The notes under the pieces: model-generated | What the model saw: the letters and a program-made list of their open reading frames with translations, nothing else | Databases searched by the model: none | What the model was told of the DNA's origin: nothing | NCBI GenBank assembly: GCA_016712505.1 | Contig: JADJQY010000002.1 | Coordinates: forward strand, 62,001 to 126,000 | Length of the DNA: 64,000 nt | Direction: 5' to 3' | Origin: Candidatus Eiseniibacteriota bacterium | Lineage (GTDB): Bacteria; Eisenbacteria; RBG-16-71-46; CAIMUX01 | Position numbers and translations under genes: made by a program | In this document: one piece after another, positions 52,010-61,187 of the stretch | Position numbering within the stretch: position 1 is the stretch's first letter | Layout of the letters: each line of letters begins with the position of its first letter

Positions 52010-53491
52010 ATGACCACCACGACCGGACTCGAAATCACGACGGACGCACTGAAGTACGTCACCGTCGGCCGTCGCGGGCGACGCCGGGAGATCCTCGCCT
52101 GGGGGCGGATCCCGGTCGAGACCGAGGCGGAACTCGGCACCGCCCTCGAACAGCTGGCGCGCAATGCCGATCTCTCGACCCACGCCCTCAAGGTCGCGAT
52201 CGGCACGCAGTCGACCCACCTGCGGGTGCATGCCTTTCCTGCCATGCCGGCGAACGAGCTTGGCGCGGTGGTGGAAGGGGAGATTGCCCGCGAGCTGGAA
52301 CTGCTGAGCGGCGAGATGGCGAGCGGCTGGCAGCTGCTGCAACGGCAGAAGGGGAAGGGGCGCACATCGGTCCTCGTCTCCCTCACGCCGAAGCAGGGGA
52401 TCGACCGCGTGCGTGGGACCTTCTTGCAGCACGGACTGGTTCCGGACCTCCTGACCACCTCGAGCCTGGCCCTCTTCGGTCACGTGCGGCGTCGCTCCGA
52501 CCTCGGGGCGCCGGGCGGTTGCTTTGGCGTGCTCCACATCGGACTCGAACGAATGGTGCTGGCCCTGGTCGAGGGGGAGACGTTCCGCTTGCTGCGCGAC
52601 CTGGGGGTTGGGATCGACGCCTCGCTGCTGGGTGGCCCCGGCGGCGGGGACGAGGCGGAGTTCGACCTGGACAATCTCGATTCGCTGAGCCGGGGCCTCG
52701 ACGCGATGAACCTGATCGCCCGTCAGATCAAGCGGACCCTGGAGTACGACGCGAGACAGAACCCCACCCCTCCGGTCTCGCGGCTCTTTCTCGCCGGCGA
52801 GGCCGCGAGCGCGGAGGCGATGGCCCCGCTCCTGGCGAACGAGTTGCAGATCCCGGTGGCCCTGCTCGATCCGCTGGCCGGGGCCGACTTTGGTCTGGTC
52901 GATCTGCGCTTCGTGCGCGAGGCGCCTTCCTACGCCCTCCCCTTGGCCCTGGCGCGCGCCACCGACCCGAGCGAGATCCTGAATCTGGGGCCGGCCCGCA
53001 GGGTCGACCCGGTGGCCCGGTGGACCGGTGCTGCGATCACCGCCGCTGCCCTGGTCACCGCCCTTTCGGTCGCCGCGGTTCCGATCGACGCGCGGCTCGA
53101 GCAACTCCGGGCGCAACGCGACGCCCTCCAGGAGAATCGTGCTGCCCTGCCGCACGAGGAGCAGGACGCCGGGGTCTCGTTTCAGGCCGCGGCCCGGCGG
53201 AATCAGGTGCCGCTCGAGCCGCTCCTCTGGCTGGGCGATGCGCTGCCGGTCGAGGCGCGGGTACAGAGCATCTCCGTTGATCGGTCCCTCTCTGGCTGGG
53301 AGGTCGCATGGGAGGGGACGGTCCGCTCCCACGACCCCGATCGTCGATTGGCGGCATGGGCGGAGTTCCAGACCAAGCTCGAAGCGGACGCCCGGGTGAG
53401 TGGGGTCGAACTGGTACCACTGGAGGGGGAGAGCGGAAGTCGCCGCGACCTCCCGCTCGATGGGACACTCCACCTGGAGGCGAGGCCATGA
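52010..53491 (+). CDS. PilM-PilN/GspL-like fusion protein
   Basis: 493 residues. Residues about 1-330 have the actin-like PilM/GspL cytoplasmic pattern (GLEITTDALKYVTVGRRGR, FGVLHIGLERMVLAL, SRLFLAGEAASAEAMAPLLA). A single membrane helix at about 339-357 is followed by a PilN-like periplasmic part with a coiled coil (IDARLEQLRAQRDALQENRA) and a ferredoxin-like domain (VQSISVDRSLSGWEVAWEG). PilM and PilN are usually separate in pili; joined, they resemble T2SS GspL. ATGA overlap with the next gene. Confidence 0.75.
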   Translation: MTTTTGLEITTDALKYVTVGRRGRRREILAWGRIPVETEAELGTALEQLARNADLSTHALKVAIGTQSTHLRVHAFPAMPANELGAVVEGEIARELELLSGEMASGWQLLQRQKGKGRTSVLVSLTPKQGIDRVRGTFLQHGLVPDLLTTSSLALFGHVRRRSDLGAPGGCFGVLHIGLERMVLALVEGETFRLLRDLGVGIDASLLGGPGGGDEAEFDLDNLDSLSRGLDAMNLIARQIKRTLEYDARQNPTPPVSRLFLAGEAASAEAMAPLLANELQIPVALLDPLAGADFGLVDLRFVREAPSYALPLALARATDPSEILNLGPARRVDPVARWTGAAITAAALVTALSVAAVPIDARLEQLRAQRDALQENRAALPHEEQDAGVSFQAAARRNQVPLEPLLWLGDALPVEARVQSISVDRSLSGWEVAWEGTVRSHDPDRRLAAWAEFQTKLEADARVSGVELVPLEGESGSRRDLPLDGTLHLEARP

Positions 53492-54528
53492 GCGCGCACG
53501 GTGCACCGAGCGGCGGCCCGCGGATCTCGCGACGAATCTTCGGACTGGGACTGCTCTTCGTTCTCGGACTGGGGGTCCAGTCGATGCGGGTGTTCTCCGC
53601 CTGGCACGAGTCGCGCGGACTCGAGGGGGAGATCGGTCAACTCGCGGAAACGATGACCGCCGAGGGGGCGCGAGCGCAGGCGCGCGGCGGTGCCTTGCCG
53701 CCGCTCGAGGCGGATGTCCCGACCGGGCGCCTGCCTGGTCCCGTGCTGCTGGCCGCGGTCGAACTGCTCAACCAGGCGGAGATCTACGACTACCGCTACC
53801 GTTTCCTCTCCGCGCCGGACACCGCACGGGTGCCGGACGGAAGTGAGAGCTCGGGATCTGACGGCGGGTACGCGATCCCTCCGGCCGAACTTGCGGGGGG
53901 GGGTGACGGAAGCGGCTTCGAGCCGGAGCCGGACATCGAGCTGAGTAACGCCACGGGGGAGGACTGGCCTCTTCCGACCCTGCCGACGGAGGCGATCCCC
54001 GCGCCGCCGGAGTGGAAGGAGTGGGCACTCGAGCTCGAGTTCGCCGCGGCCTATCCTCGGGCCCTGCACTTCCTGCACCTGCTTCGGTCCGATGACCGTC
54101 TCTGGACCGTACCGACGCTGCAGGCCACGCGAGAGTCGGGAATGGTGACCGTCGACCTGGTGCTCAAGACCTACACCCGGGTCGACGCGGTGGGGGCGAC
54201 TTCCAGCCGCGCCGGCGCCGACCTGGACGATGTCGCCGCATTCGACGCGCCGGAGCGAGACCCGTTCCGCAGCCACTACCTGTCGCGTCGCGTCGCCGCG
54301 CCGAGCGCCGGCGGGGGAGTGGCCCGGTCGCGCGGACGCGTCCCGGCGCTCGGAGGAATCCTGAGCGGAGCGGGGAGTCGTGCCTGGTTGGATGGGCGTG
54401 CGGTCGGAGTGGGAGAGCGCGTCGATCGCTGGACGGTGGTCGAGATCCGGGCGGGAGAGGTGGTGCTGAGACATGACGGTGGATCGACGGTACGTCTGGC
54501 GGGGCGCGCGGGCGCCAAGGAGCGTTGA
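53488..54528 (+). CDS. PilO/PilP-like alignment-complex protein
   Basis: 346 residues from the ATG overlapping the previous stop (ATGA). Short cytoplasmic tail, one membrane helix (about 15-36), a coiled region, then a PilO/GspM-like domain containing WALELEFAAAYPRALHFLHLL. The last approximately 55 residues (PALGGILSGAGSRAWLDG... VVLRHDGGSTVRL) resemble the PilP/GspC homology-region domain that contacts the secretin. Taken as a fused PilO-PilP; recognised by position and weak pattern. Confidence 0.65.
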   Translation: MSAHGAPSGGPRISRRIFGLGLLFVLGLGVQSMRVFSAWHESRGLEGEIGQLAETMTAEGARAQARGGALPPLEADVPTGRLPGPVLLAAVELLNQAEIYDYRYRFLSAPDTARVPDGSESSGSDGGYAIPPAELAGGGDGSGFEPEPDIELSNATGEDWPLPTLPTEAIPAPPEWKEWALELEFAAAYPRALHFLHLLRSDDRLWTVPTLQATRESGMVTVDLVLKTYTRVDAVGATSSRAGADLDDVAAFDAPERDPFRSHYLSRRVAAPSAGGGVARSRGRVPALGGILSGAGSRAWLDGRAVGVGERVDRWTVVEIRAGEVVLRHDGGSTVRLAGRAGAKER

Positions 54529-54529
54529 G

Positions 54530-56353
54530 ATGATACGTGGACTGTTGCTGGCCGCCCTCTGCGCGGCAACCCCCTGTCTGGCGCGCGACCTTGGGTTGGC
54601 CGGGGTGTACTTCGGGCCGGCGGGACAGGCGGAGGGTCAGCGGATCACCCTCGAACTCGATCAGATGACGCTGGCCGAGGCGCTGAACTTCCTGCTCGAA
54701 GACAGCGGGCTCGCGCTGGCCGGCACCGATTCGCTCCGGTTGCCGGTCGACGGCGTCCTCGACTCGGTCACGGTCGGTGAGGCGGTCGACCACCTGCTGA
54801 AGCAGCATGGGCGCACCTACCGGGTGGAGGGGAATGCGCTCAAGATCGACACCCAGGAGACGCGGACCTTTCTGGTCAACCAGATCGCTCCGGACGACAA
54901 CACCTTCTGGCCGGCACTGGAGAAGAACCTCCCGGCCGTGCTCTCCCCTGGCGGTCGCTTCGTGCTCAACGCTCGCGCCGGCTTGCTCACCGTGGTCGAT
55001 CAGCCGGAAGCTCTGACCCGCATCGACGACTTCCTCCGGCAGGTGGAGGCGGATCTCGGGCGGCAAATCCATGTCGAGGCCCAGATCTTCGAGACCACGC
55101 TGAACGACGACGACGAAACCGGGGTGAACTGGCGCGCGCTGGAGTATGGCTGGGACGGGTACGACGGGGGGACGTCCAACGGCGGCATTGCCGAGCAGAA
55201 CACCATCGGGGACACCGGTCCGTTCCAGCTGGGGCTGATCCGCACCGGACGACTGCGGATGTTGCTCAGCATGCTCGAGCAGCGGGGAAAGCTCCGGGTG
55301 CTCTCTCGCCCCAGCGTGACCACCATGGGCAACAGCCCCGCGGTGTTCAAGGCCACCGAACAGGTGCCCTACTACGTCATCGAGACCTTCGCCTCCAGCG
55401 GCAGCACGCCGTACATCCAGTACAGCATCGACTTTCGCGATGCCGGCGTGGAACTCAAGGTGCTCGGGCGTTCCGGCGCCGACGGCATCATCACCCTCCA
55501 GGTTCATCCCGTCGTCTCGACCGTGACCGGATTCACGGCTTCACTGCCGAACCTCCCGCCCCAGCCGATCATCGACCTGCGCGAGATGGAGACCACGGTG
55601 CGGATGCGCGAAGGGGAAACGCTGGTCATCGGCGGCTTGATGCAGGAGCGTGAGCAGCGGACGACACGCGGCGTGCCGTTTCTCTCCCGGATTCCGGGCG
55701 TAGGAGCGATCTTCCGCAGCACCCGGACCTCGGTGCTGAAGCAGGAGCTAACCCTGGTGCTCACCCCGCGCCTGCTGCTCGATGACGAGCGTGGGCGGTT
55801 CCAGGCGAGCGGTCGTTCCATGGCCTTGACTCCCGTCTGGCCGGAAGGGACGCGCTACGCGCTTGCGGCCTATGAGCACGATCGGGCGCTGGCGGCGTAC
55901 TTCGCCGGCGAGGCGGAGGAGGCGGTGGAGCGGAGCCGGCGCGTGCTGGCCATCGCGCCCGACCTCGCCCCGGAGCGGCTCAACCTCGGGCTCTACCTGG
56001 CGGAGGCCGGCTGGCTACGGGAAGCGCGCACGCAGTGGCAATCGCTGACCCAGAACAGCGCTCTGCGCGATGCGGCGATCGCCAATCTCGCGGCACTCGA
56101 TCTGTTCGCCGCAGGGGGAGACGACGCGCCCAGGCCGATCGCCAGTGCCGAACCGGCGGTGCTGGCCGTCCTGGCACTGAACGAGTCGGCGCGCCTCCTG
56201 CGGGACGGCGATCGAGCCGGGGCGGAGGCCCGCCTCCGCCAGACGATGGAACGACTTCCCGCGAGCGAGCCGCGTCGCGTCCTGGAGCGACGGCTGGCCG
56301 ATCTGCCTCCACCTCCTGTCGCGGTCCTGCCGCCGCAGCCGCCGGTCCCCTGA
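54530..56353 (+). CDS. Outer-membrane secretin with C-terminal TPR extension
   Basis: 607 residues from the ATG at 54530 (AAGGAGCG upstream), with signal peptide. Short N-domains (ITLELDQMTLAEALNFLLED; FLVNQIAPDDN...), then the secretin core with VEAQIFETTLNDDDETG, VLSRPSVTTMGNSPAVFK and the signature GVPFLSRIPGVGAIFRSTR at about 380-398. After residue about 440 the protein continues with TPR-like helices (ALAAYFAGEAEEAVERSRRVL, LNLGLYLAEAGWLREARTQW) and a Pro-rich end. The TPR tail may stand in for a pilotin. It lacks AMIN domains, which appear in the separate protein at 57901. Last gene of the assembly operon; hairpin follows. Confidence 0.88.
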   Translation: MIRGLLLAALCAATPCLARDLGLAGVYFGPAGQAEGQRITLELDQMTLAEALNFLLEDSGLALAGTDSLRLPVDGVLDSVTVGEAVDHLLKQHGRTYRVEGNALKIDTQETRTFLVNQIAPDDNTFWPALEKNLPAVLSPGGRFVLNARAGLLTVVDQPEALTRIDDFLRQVEADLGRQIHVEAQIFETTLNDDDETGVNWRALEYGWDGYDGGTSNGGIAEQNTIGDTGPFQLGLIRTGRLRMLLSMLEQRGKLRVLSRPSVTTMGNSPAVFKATEQVPYYVIETFASSGSTPYIQYSIDFRDAGVELKVLGRSGADGIITLQVHPVVSTVTGFTASLPNLPPQPIIDLREMETTVRMREGETLVIGGLMQEREQRTTRGVPFLSRIPGVGAIFRSTRTSVLKQELTLVLTPRLLLDDERGRFQASGRSMALTPVWPEGTRYALAAYEHDRALAAYFAGEAEEAVERSRRVLAIAPDLAPERLNLGLYLAEAGWLREARTQWQSLTQNSALRDAAIANLAALDLFAAGGDDAPRPIASAEPAVLAVLALNESARLLRDGDRAGAEARLRQTMERLPASEPRRVLERRLADLPPPPVAVLPPQPPVP

Positions 56354-56361
56354 CGGGGCGG

Positions 56362-56392
56362 CCAGGGTTGGCCATCCATTGGCCGGCCCTGG
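56362..56392 (+). terminator. Hairpin after secretin gene
   Basis: 13-bp stem (56362-56374 / 56380-56392, two G-U) with a 5-base loop, 8 bp after the stop. The U-tract is weak. Confidence 0.5.
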
Positions 56393-56600
56393 CTTGGACT
56401 TGCCCCACCCATGCCGCGGCACTCTGTTTCCCCTCTCCCGCGAGCTTCTCAGGACCGTTCAGCCAACGACGGCAAATCTTTCCAGAGTAGCGACTTCCGG
56501 GATCGGAGCTTCCTGCCCAGAGTCGGCAGGATTCTCCCTCCGGAGTTTGGCATCGAGGTTGCTCGTCCCTGCCGCGGGGAGGAGCCCCAAGGAGGATTTG

Positions 56601-56921
56601 ATGTTGTCGGTGGACACTCTGCTGCAGGAAGCGCGTCTCCCAGGGCGTCGGCGTCGAATCGGTACGCAGGAGCTCCCGGGCGACGAGTCGGCGCGGATCA
56701 CCCGGGAGATCGGGTCACTGCCGGAACGTTCGCGCCTGGCGTTGGCCCTTCGGTTCTACGAGTCCCTCCGCCCCTCGGAGATCGGCGCGATCCTCGATCT
56801 GACCGAGGATGCGGTGCGTGAGTTGCTGGTCGAGGCCTCGCGGGCAGTCATCGAGCGGCTGCGCAACAGTGAGAGCGCGTCGATTGCCCCGGCGCGCCGG
56901 GTGAGGGATCTGTCCCGGTGA
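56601..56921 (+). CDS. Stand-alone sigma-70 region-4-like HTH protein
   Basis: 106 residues from the ATG at 56601 behind AAGGAGGA. Residues about 32-95 match sigma region 4: SLPERSRLALALRFYESLRPSEIGAILDLTEDAVRELLVEAS is the typical order (LPE.. LRF..L...EIA..L..S...V...L..A), followed by VIERLR. Region 2 is missing, so it is not a complete ECF sigma factor. It could bind DNA, act as an anti-sigma-like decoy, or be a partner for the RsbW-like kinase. Its stop overlaps the next gene's GTG (GTGA). Confidence 0.7.
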   Translation: MLSVDTLLQEARLPGRRRRIGTQELPGDESARITREIGSLPERSRLALALRFYESLRPSEIGAILDLTEDAVRELLVEASRAVIERLRNSESASIAPARRVRDLSR

Positions 56922-57901
56922 ACGAAAACGAAGTCATGACTCGCGAGACCGGTCCGGAAGAGCGGGACCGCGAGGAGCTGTTCCTGCTCGCCACCGAGAA
57001 TGCGGAGCTGGCCGAGCAGTGCCGCCGCTTGGTTCACGGCCTCTGGCCGCGCGCCGTTCTCGAAGTGGTGCCGGAGGACGGACGACAGGTCCTTGCCCGG
57101 ATGCGGGCGCGCCTTCCGCGTTTCGCCTTCGTGCCGGCCAGCCTGCGGCACCTCGACTCGCTCACCCTGCTCCGTGCGCTCGCACGCGAGGAGGCGCAAC
57201 GCGTCGTGCTGCTCGTGCCGACCACGCTCAACGGCTATCGCGTGGCCTGGGAAGCGCTGGGACTCGCGGCGGCCGATGTGTTTCCGACCCCCCGCGCCGG
57301 TGCGACCCGGATCAAGGGGGACGAAGCGCGCTGGCTCAGGCGCCTGGCCTTGCTGGCCGATGCAGACGAGGAGACCGACGCGCAGGTCGGCGACCTGGAC
57401 GATGGGGTCGAGCGCCCCTGGGTGATCTATCCGGAGCTGCGTCAGCTCCCGGCGCTGGCGCGCGGATTGCGCAACGCTCCGCGGACCGTACCGCTGGTGC
57501 TCCGCGCGCCCGAGGGACCGCGGGTCCACCAGGTGGTGCGCGAAGAACTCGATCGCAGCTTTCCCTGGCCGATCCGCGATCTGATCGACGGCGATCTGCT
57601 CGTGCCGGGGCACCTCCATCTTTTCACCGAACCGTGGCTGCTGCGCATCGAGTCGAGCGGCGCCCGCCACCGCGCGCGGCTCTGCCCGCCGATGAGTGCC
57701 CGGCGCGGTATCGCACCGCGGGCCGATCTTCTCTCGGTACTGGGCCACTCCGCGGCCGGATTTCTTTTCATCAGCGGCGAACCACTGGAGCCGGAGGAGG
57801 AGGAACGCGTGATCGGGGCCGATCGCTCCCGTCGGCGCTCCGCCTCGATCGTCCCCCTGCTGCGTGATCCCGAGGCGCGCGAGTGGCGGAGGGCCGCCTG
57901 A
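56918..57901 (+). CDS. Degenerate CheB-like protein, probably inactive
   Basis: 327 residues from the GTG at 56918. The layout follows CheB: a receiver-like N-terminus (RFAFVPASLRHLDSLTLLRAL; VVLLVPTTLNGYRVAWEALGLAAADVFPTP resembles the receiver end and linker). Then a methylesterase-like part: REELDRSFPWPIRDLIDGDLLVPGHLHLF parallels the CheB stretch ending DGDxVxPGxVYIAP. The catalytic Ser motif (GxSxGG), His (QHM) and Asp (GMGxDG) positions read instead VIYPELRQL, VLRAPEG and VLGHSAAG, so esterase activity is unlikely. It may be a protein-interaction descendant. The assignment rests on pattern alone. Confidence 0.5.
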   Translation: MNENEVMTRETGPEERDREELFLLATENAELAEQCRRLVHGLWPRAVLEVVPEDGRQVLARMRARLPRFAFVPASLRHLDSLTLLRALAREEAQRVVLLVPTTLNGYRVAWEALGLAAADVFPTPRAGATRIKGDEARWLRRLALLADADEETDAQVGDLDDGVERPWVIYPELRQLPALARGLRNAPRTVPLVLRAPEGPRVHQVVREELDRSFPWPIRDLIDGDLLVPGHLHLFTEPWLLRIESSGARHRARLCPPMSARRGIAPRADLLSVLGHSAAGFLFISGEPLEPEEEERVIGADRSRRRSASIVPLLRDPEAREWRRAA

Positions 57902-60039
57902 TGCGCAGCTCGCGCGGTGTCGCCGTGGCCCTGACCGCGGGCGTGCTCGGGTTGGTGTCGTTTCTCCTGCCGGGTCTCGGGGCGGCAACCGCCCAGGCGC
58001 AGACCATGGGGATCGAGTCCCCCTCGAAGGCCAAGGCGACGCAGGGGAAGGCAAAGCCCAAGGTCGTACTGCCGGCGCAGGACTACCAGTTGCGTGAGGC
58101 GCACCTGCGCACCGAGGGCGGGAGCTTCTTTCTCGAGATCCACTCCTCCGCCCCCTGGTCGCACTGGACGCTCGGCGATCCGGTGCGGATCGTGGTCGAC
58201 CTGGGACAGACCCGGTCCCGCCTGCCCAACGCTCCCAGCCTCTTCGAGAAGGTGATCAACCGCGGCGTGGTGAAGAGTTTCCGCACCAGCCAGCAGGTCA
58301 ATAGCCCGCTCGACCGGCGCGTCCGGCTGACGCTCGAACTTTCGCGGGTCGTGCCCTACCAGGCGCGGCGGGTCGGAAACCTGATCCAGATCGAGATCCC
58401 TGAGGCCGGCGTGGTCGGCGACTGGGACCTGCCGATCCTGGCCCCCGCCGAGCCCGAAGCGCGCCTGGAGATACCGGAGATCAAGTCGCCCGCGCCGACC
58501 GCGGTCGACCTGATCGCCGGTGCGGCGGAACGGCGCAGCGCCAAGCCTGCGGAGGCGGCGCATCCGGCCGGCCCGAGCGAGGAGCCGGAACACCGTACCG
58601 CGAGCCACGCGGCTCCGCCCGTCGACGCGGGAGAGGAGCCCCACGCGGGTCTCCCGGTCGAACACGGCACGGACCATTCCATGACGACCACGACGCACGT
58701 CCCGGCCGTTCCGCCAGCCTCAGGGGTCGCGGCGCACGACGAGGAGCCGACCTCGCGTCCTCCGCTCGCGTCCGCCGATGCGGCGAAGGAGAAGCAGCGG
58801 TTTCAGTCGCTGCGGGAGGCGCTCGAAGCGGTGGTCGGCAAGAAGAACGTGCAGGAGATCACGCCGGAGATGGCGCGACAGAGCCGGACGGCGACCCCGT
58901 CGATCCCGGATGAGCCGCCTCCAACGATCTGGGGACATGAGGGTGACGTCGACTCGCTCGCGAGCGAAGGCGGCGCGGACGGGGACTCGGCCCACGACGA
59001 GACCGACTACGCCGCGACGCACGACTCCGTGGACGCCGCGGCGGGGCACGATGCGGAAGACACATCGGGCGAGCATGGGGCGGAGACGGCGGCCGAAGAC
59101 TCGACTTCCGGACACGCCGAGGCCCCGGCGCACGGGGCCGGTGAGGGGTCGCGCGGTCCGGTTCCGGTCAGCCCGCAAGTCAAGGCGATGCACGCCGCGA
59201 ATGCGGAGACGATCTACCGGGAGGCGCTCCGCCACTGGCTCGCCGGCTCGACGGCCAAGGCGCAGAAGGCGATCGATCGCGCGCTCCGCTACTACCCGCA
59301 CACCGAGGGGGGCGCCCGTTGCGCCTTCCTGGCGCGCGAGCTGGCCATTCTGAACGGCGGCGCGATCGCGCGCACGGCCGAGGCCCCGGACGCGCCGGCG
59401 GCGGAGTGGTTCCCCGACGAGGCGTACCAACGGCTCCTGGCCGCGCACGAGACGAAGAAGAACTACACCGAAGTGGACCGCCTCTTCCGTGACTGGGGCC
59501 ACCTTTACCCGGCCGGTCCGTGGCGCGGTCGTTTGCAGTGGGTGCTCGGGCAACACTTCGTGCGCGAGGGGCGGAACGCCGAGGGCGTCGCCCATCTCGA
59601 GGCGATCGAGAACGGCGATGCCTACGAGGCGCGCGCGCAGCTTCTTCTTGCCCAGCTCGAGGAGGAGGCCGGTGATGACGCTGCGGCGCTCGAGCGCTAC
59701 AGCTATCTGGCGATGTTGCCCTCGAGTGCCTGGCAGGTGCGCGGTCTGGCCCGCGCGGCCGACCTCGAGTTTCAGGACGGCGATCTCGGACAGGCGCTCA
59801 CCCGCTACGAGGATCTGCTCAACGCCGGGCCACCGCCCGACGAGACCTCGTGGGCTCTCTACCAGGTTGGAAACTGTTTGCTGCTCATGGGAGACGCGCA
59901 GGGAGCGCGTCTGCGCTACGACGACGTGGTGAAGCGGTTCCCACAGTCGTTCTGGGCGCCGTTCGCGCAGGAACGAATGGAGGCGTTGGCGTGGAACACC
60001 GAACTGGCAAAGTCGATCGAAGCCACCTTCCGGCCCTGA
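57901..60039 (+). CDS. AMIN-domain / TPR periplasmic protein with long acidic linker
   Basis: 712 residues; ATG at 57901 overlaps the previous TGA (TGATG). Signal peptide (VAVALTAGVLGLVSFLLPGLG). An AMIN domain at about 64-150 (REAHLRTEGGSFFLEIHSS, PVRIVVDLGQTRS, VPYQARRVGNLIQIEI), the peptidoglycan-contact domain normally at the N-terminus of PilQ secretins. Then an approximately 270-residue disordered Glu/Asp/His/Ala-rich linker, and TPR-like repeats from about 430 to the end (AETIYREALRHWLAGSTAKAQKAIDRAL, ALTRYEDLLNAG). It probably works in the periplasm with the secretin at 54530, supplying the missing AMIN function. This is inference from domain content and position. Confidence 0.78.
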   Translation: MRSSRGVAVALTAGVLGLVSFLLPGLGAATAQAQTMGIESPSKAKATQGKAKPKVVLPAQDYQLREAHLRTEGGSFFLEIHSSAPWSHWTLGDPVRIVVDLGQTRSRLPNAPSLFEKVINRGVVKSFRTSQQVNSPLDRRVRLTLELSRVVPYQARRVGNLIQIEIPEAGVVGDWDLPILAPAEPEARLEIPEIKSPAPTAVDLIAGAAERRSAKPAEAAHPAGPSEEPEHRTASHAAPPVDAGEEPHAGLPVEHGTDHSMTTTTHVPAVPPASGVAAHDEEPTSRPPLASADAAKEKQRFQSLREALEAVVGKKNVQEITPEMARQSRTATPSIPDEPPPTIWGHEGDVDSLASEGGADGDSAHDETDYAATHDSVDAAAGHDAEDTSGEHGAETAAEDSTSGHAEAPAHGAGEGSRGPVPVSPQVKAMHAANAETIYREALRHWLAGSTAKAQKAIDRALRYYPHTEGGARCAFLARELAILNGGAIARTAEAPDAPAAEWFPDEAYQRLLAAHETKKNYTEVDRLFRDWGHLYPAGPWRGRLQWVLGQHFVREGRNAEGVAHLEAIENGDAYEARAQLLLAQLEEEAGDDAAALERYSYLAMLPSSAWQVRGLARAADLEFQDGDLGQALTRYEDLLNAGPPPDETSWALYQVGNCLLLMGDAQGARLRYDDVVKRFPQSFWAPFAQERMEALAWNTELAKSIEATFRP

Positions 60040-61187
60040 GCCCGGCCCGGCTCGAGCCGGGGCGCGCGCGACCGGAGATGGAGCCGGAGACCGTGCGTCT
60101 GCGGCACGACCTCGCCCAGCGCGAGTCCCTCGCCCTTCTGCTCGAGGGATTGCTGGAGTCGGTCGCCGACGGCGTGATCGCCCTCGACTTCCGCGGCGAG
60201 ATTGCGCACCTCTCGGATGCCCTTCGCGACCCCGGGCGTGAGGAACCGATCCCCGAGGGGATTCTCGAGCTGTTGCGGGAACGGGCGGCGACGGTTCGGT
60301 CCCGCCCCGAGCGCTTCGAGTTCGACTGGGACCGGGAGGACTTCGGTCTCCGGCGCTACCGCGCGGTCGCCGCGCGCGGCACCAGCGGCATCGTCCTGTT
60401 TGCCCTGCACGACGTGACTCACGAGCGCACCATGCGCGCGGAACTGGAGCAGGCGCAGAACCTGGCCGCGCTCGGCCAGATGGCGGCCACGGTGGCGCAC
60501 GAACTTCGCAATCCGCTGGCCGCAATCCAGGGCTTCGCCGGACTGGTGCAGCGGGAGGTCTCGGACCGACCGGCGGCGTTGCGGCAGATCGATCGCATCT
60601 TCGAAGGGGTGCAGCGGGCAAACCACATCATCGGCGACCTGCTGGAGTACTCGAAGCCGATGGAACTGCACCGGCAGGCCACCTCCGTCGAGTCCCTGCT
60701 GGTCGAGAGCTTGACCCACGAGAAGGCCTGTCCGCGCTGGGACGACCGGTTCGCCGCCGACCTGGCGGTCGATCCGGGGTTGCCGCTCATCGCGGTCGAT
60801 CGGCGGCTCCTGATCCAGGTGCTGACCAATCTCTACGACAACGCGCTCGATGCCATGGGGGAGGGCGGCACCCTCTCGGTGCGCGCCCGCGCCTCCTCCG
60901 ACATCAAGCCTTGCCCGCGCATCCGGATCGTGGTGCGCGACACCGGGTGCGGGCTGAGTGCCGATGAGGCGGCCCGGGTGTTCGAGCCGTTCTATACGAC
61001 GAAGCCGCGCGGCACCGGACTGGGGCTTGCCCTGGTGCGGCGCGCGGTCGAGGCCCACGGAGGCCGGGTGCACGTGGTGAGTGCTCCGGGACGGGGAACC
61101 TCGGTGGTGGTGGACCTACCGGTCGGGGGGGTGCGTCACGGCGATGTGCTTCCCGAGATCGAACAACGGATGCAGGAGGCGGCCTGA
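59991..61187 (+). CDS. PAS histidine kinase (PilS/NtrB-like, cytoplasmic)
   Basis: 398 residues from the GTG at 59991, which has GGAGG 7 bases upstream and overlaps the previous gene by 49 bp; the ATG at 60078 is an alternative lacking a spaced SD. PAS-like domain at about 45-145 (LLESVADGVIALDFRGEI...GIVLFALHDVTHER), HisKA with His170 (VAHELRNPLAAIQGF), HATPase with LTNLYDNALDAMGEGG, DTGCGLS and GTGLGLALVRRAVEAHGG. No membrane segments. Its cognate regulator follows directly (TGATG overlap). Confidence 0.9.
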   Translation: MEHRTGKVDRSHLPALSPARLEPGRARPEMEPETVRLRHDLAQRESLALLLEGLLESVADGVIALDFRGEIAHLSDALRDPGREEPIPEGILELLRERAATVRSRPERFEFDWDREDFGLRRYRAVAARGTSGIVLFALHDVTHERTMRAELEQAQNLAALGQMAATVAHELRNPLAAIQGFAGLVQREVSDRPAALRQIDRIFEGVQRANHIIGDLLEYSKPMELHRQATSVESLLVESLTHEKACPRWDDRFAADLAVDPGLPLIAVDRRLLIQVLTNLYDNALDAMGEGGTLSVRARASSDIKPCPRIRIVVRDTGCGLSADEAARVFEPFYTTKPRGTGLGLALVRRAVEAHGGRVHVVSAPGRGTSVVVDLPVGGVRHGDVLPEIEQRMQEAA

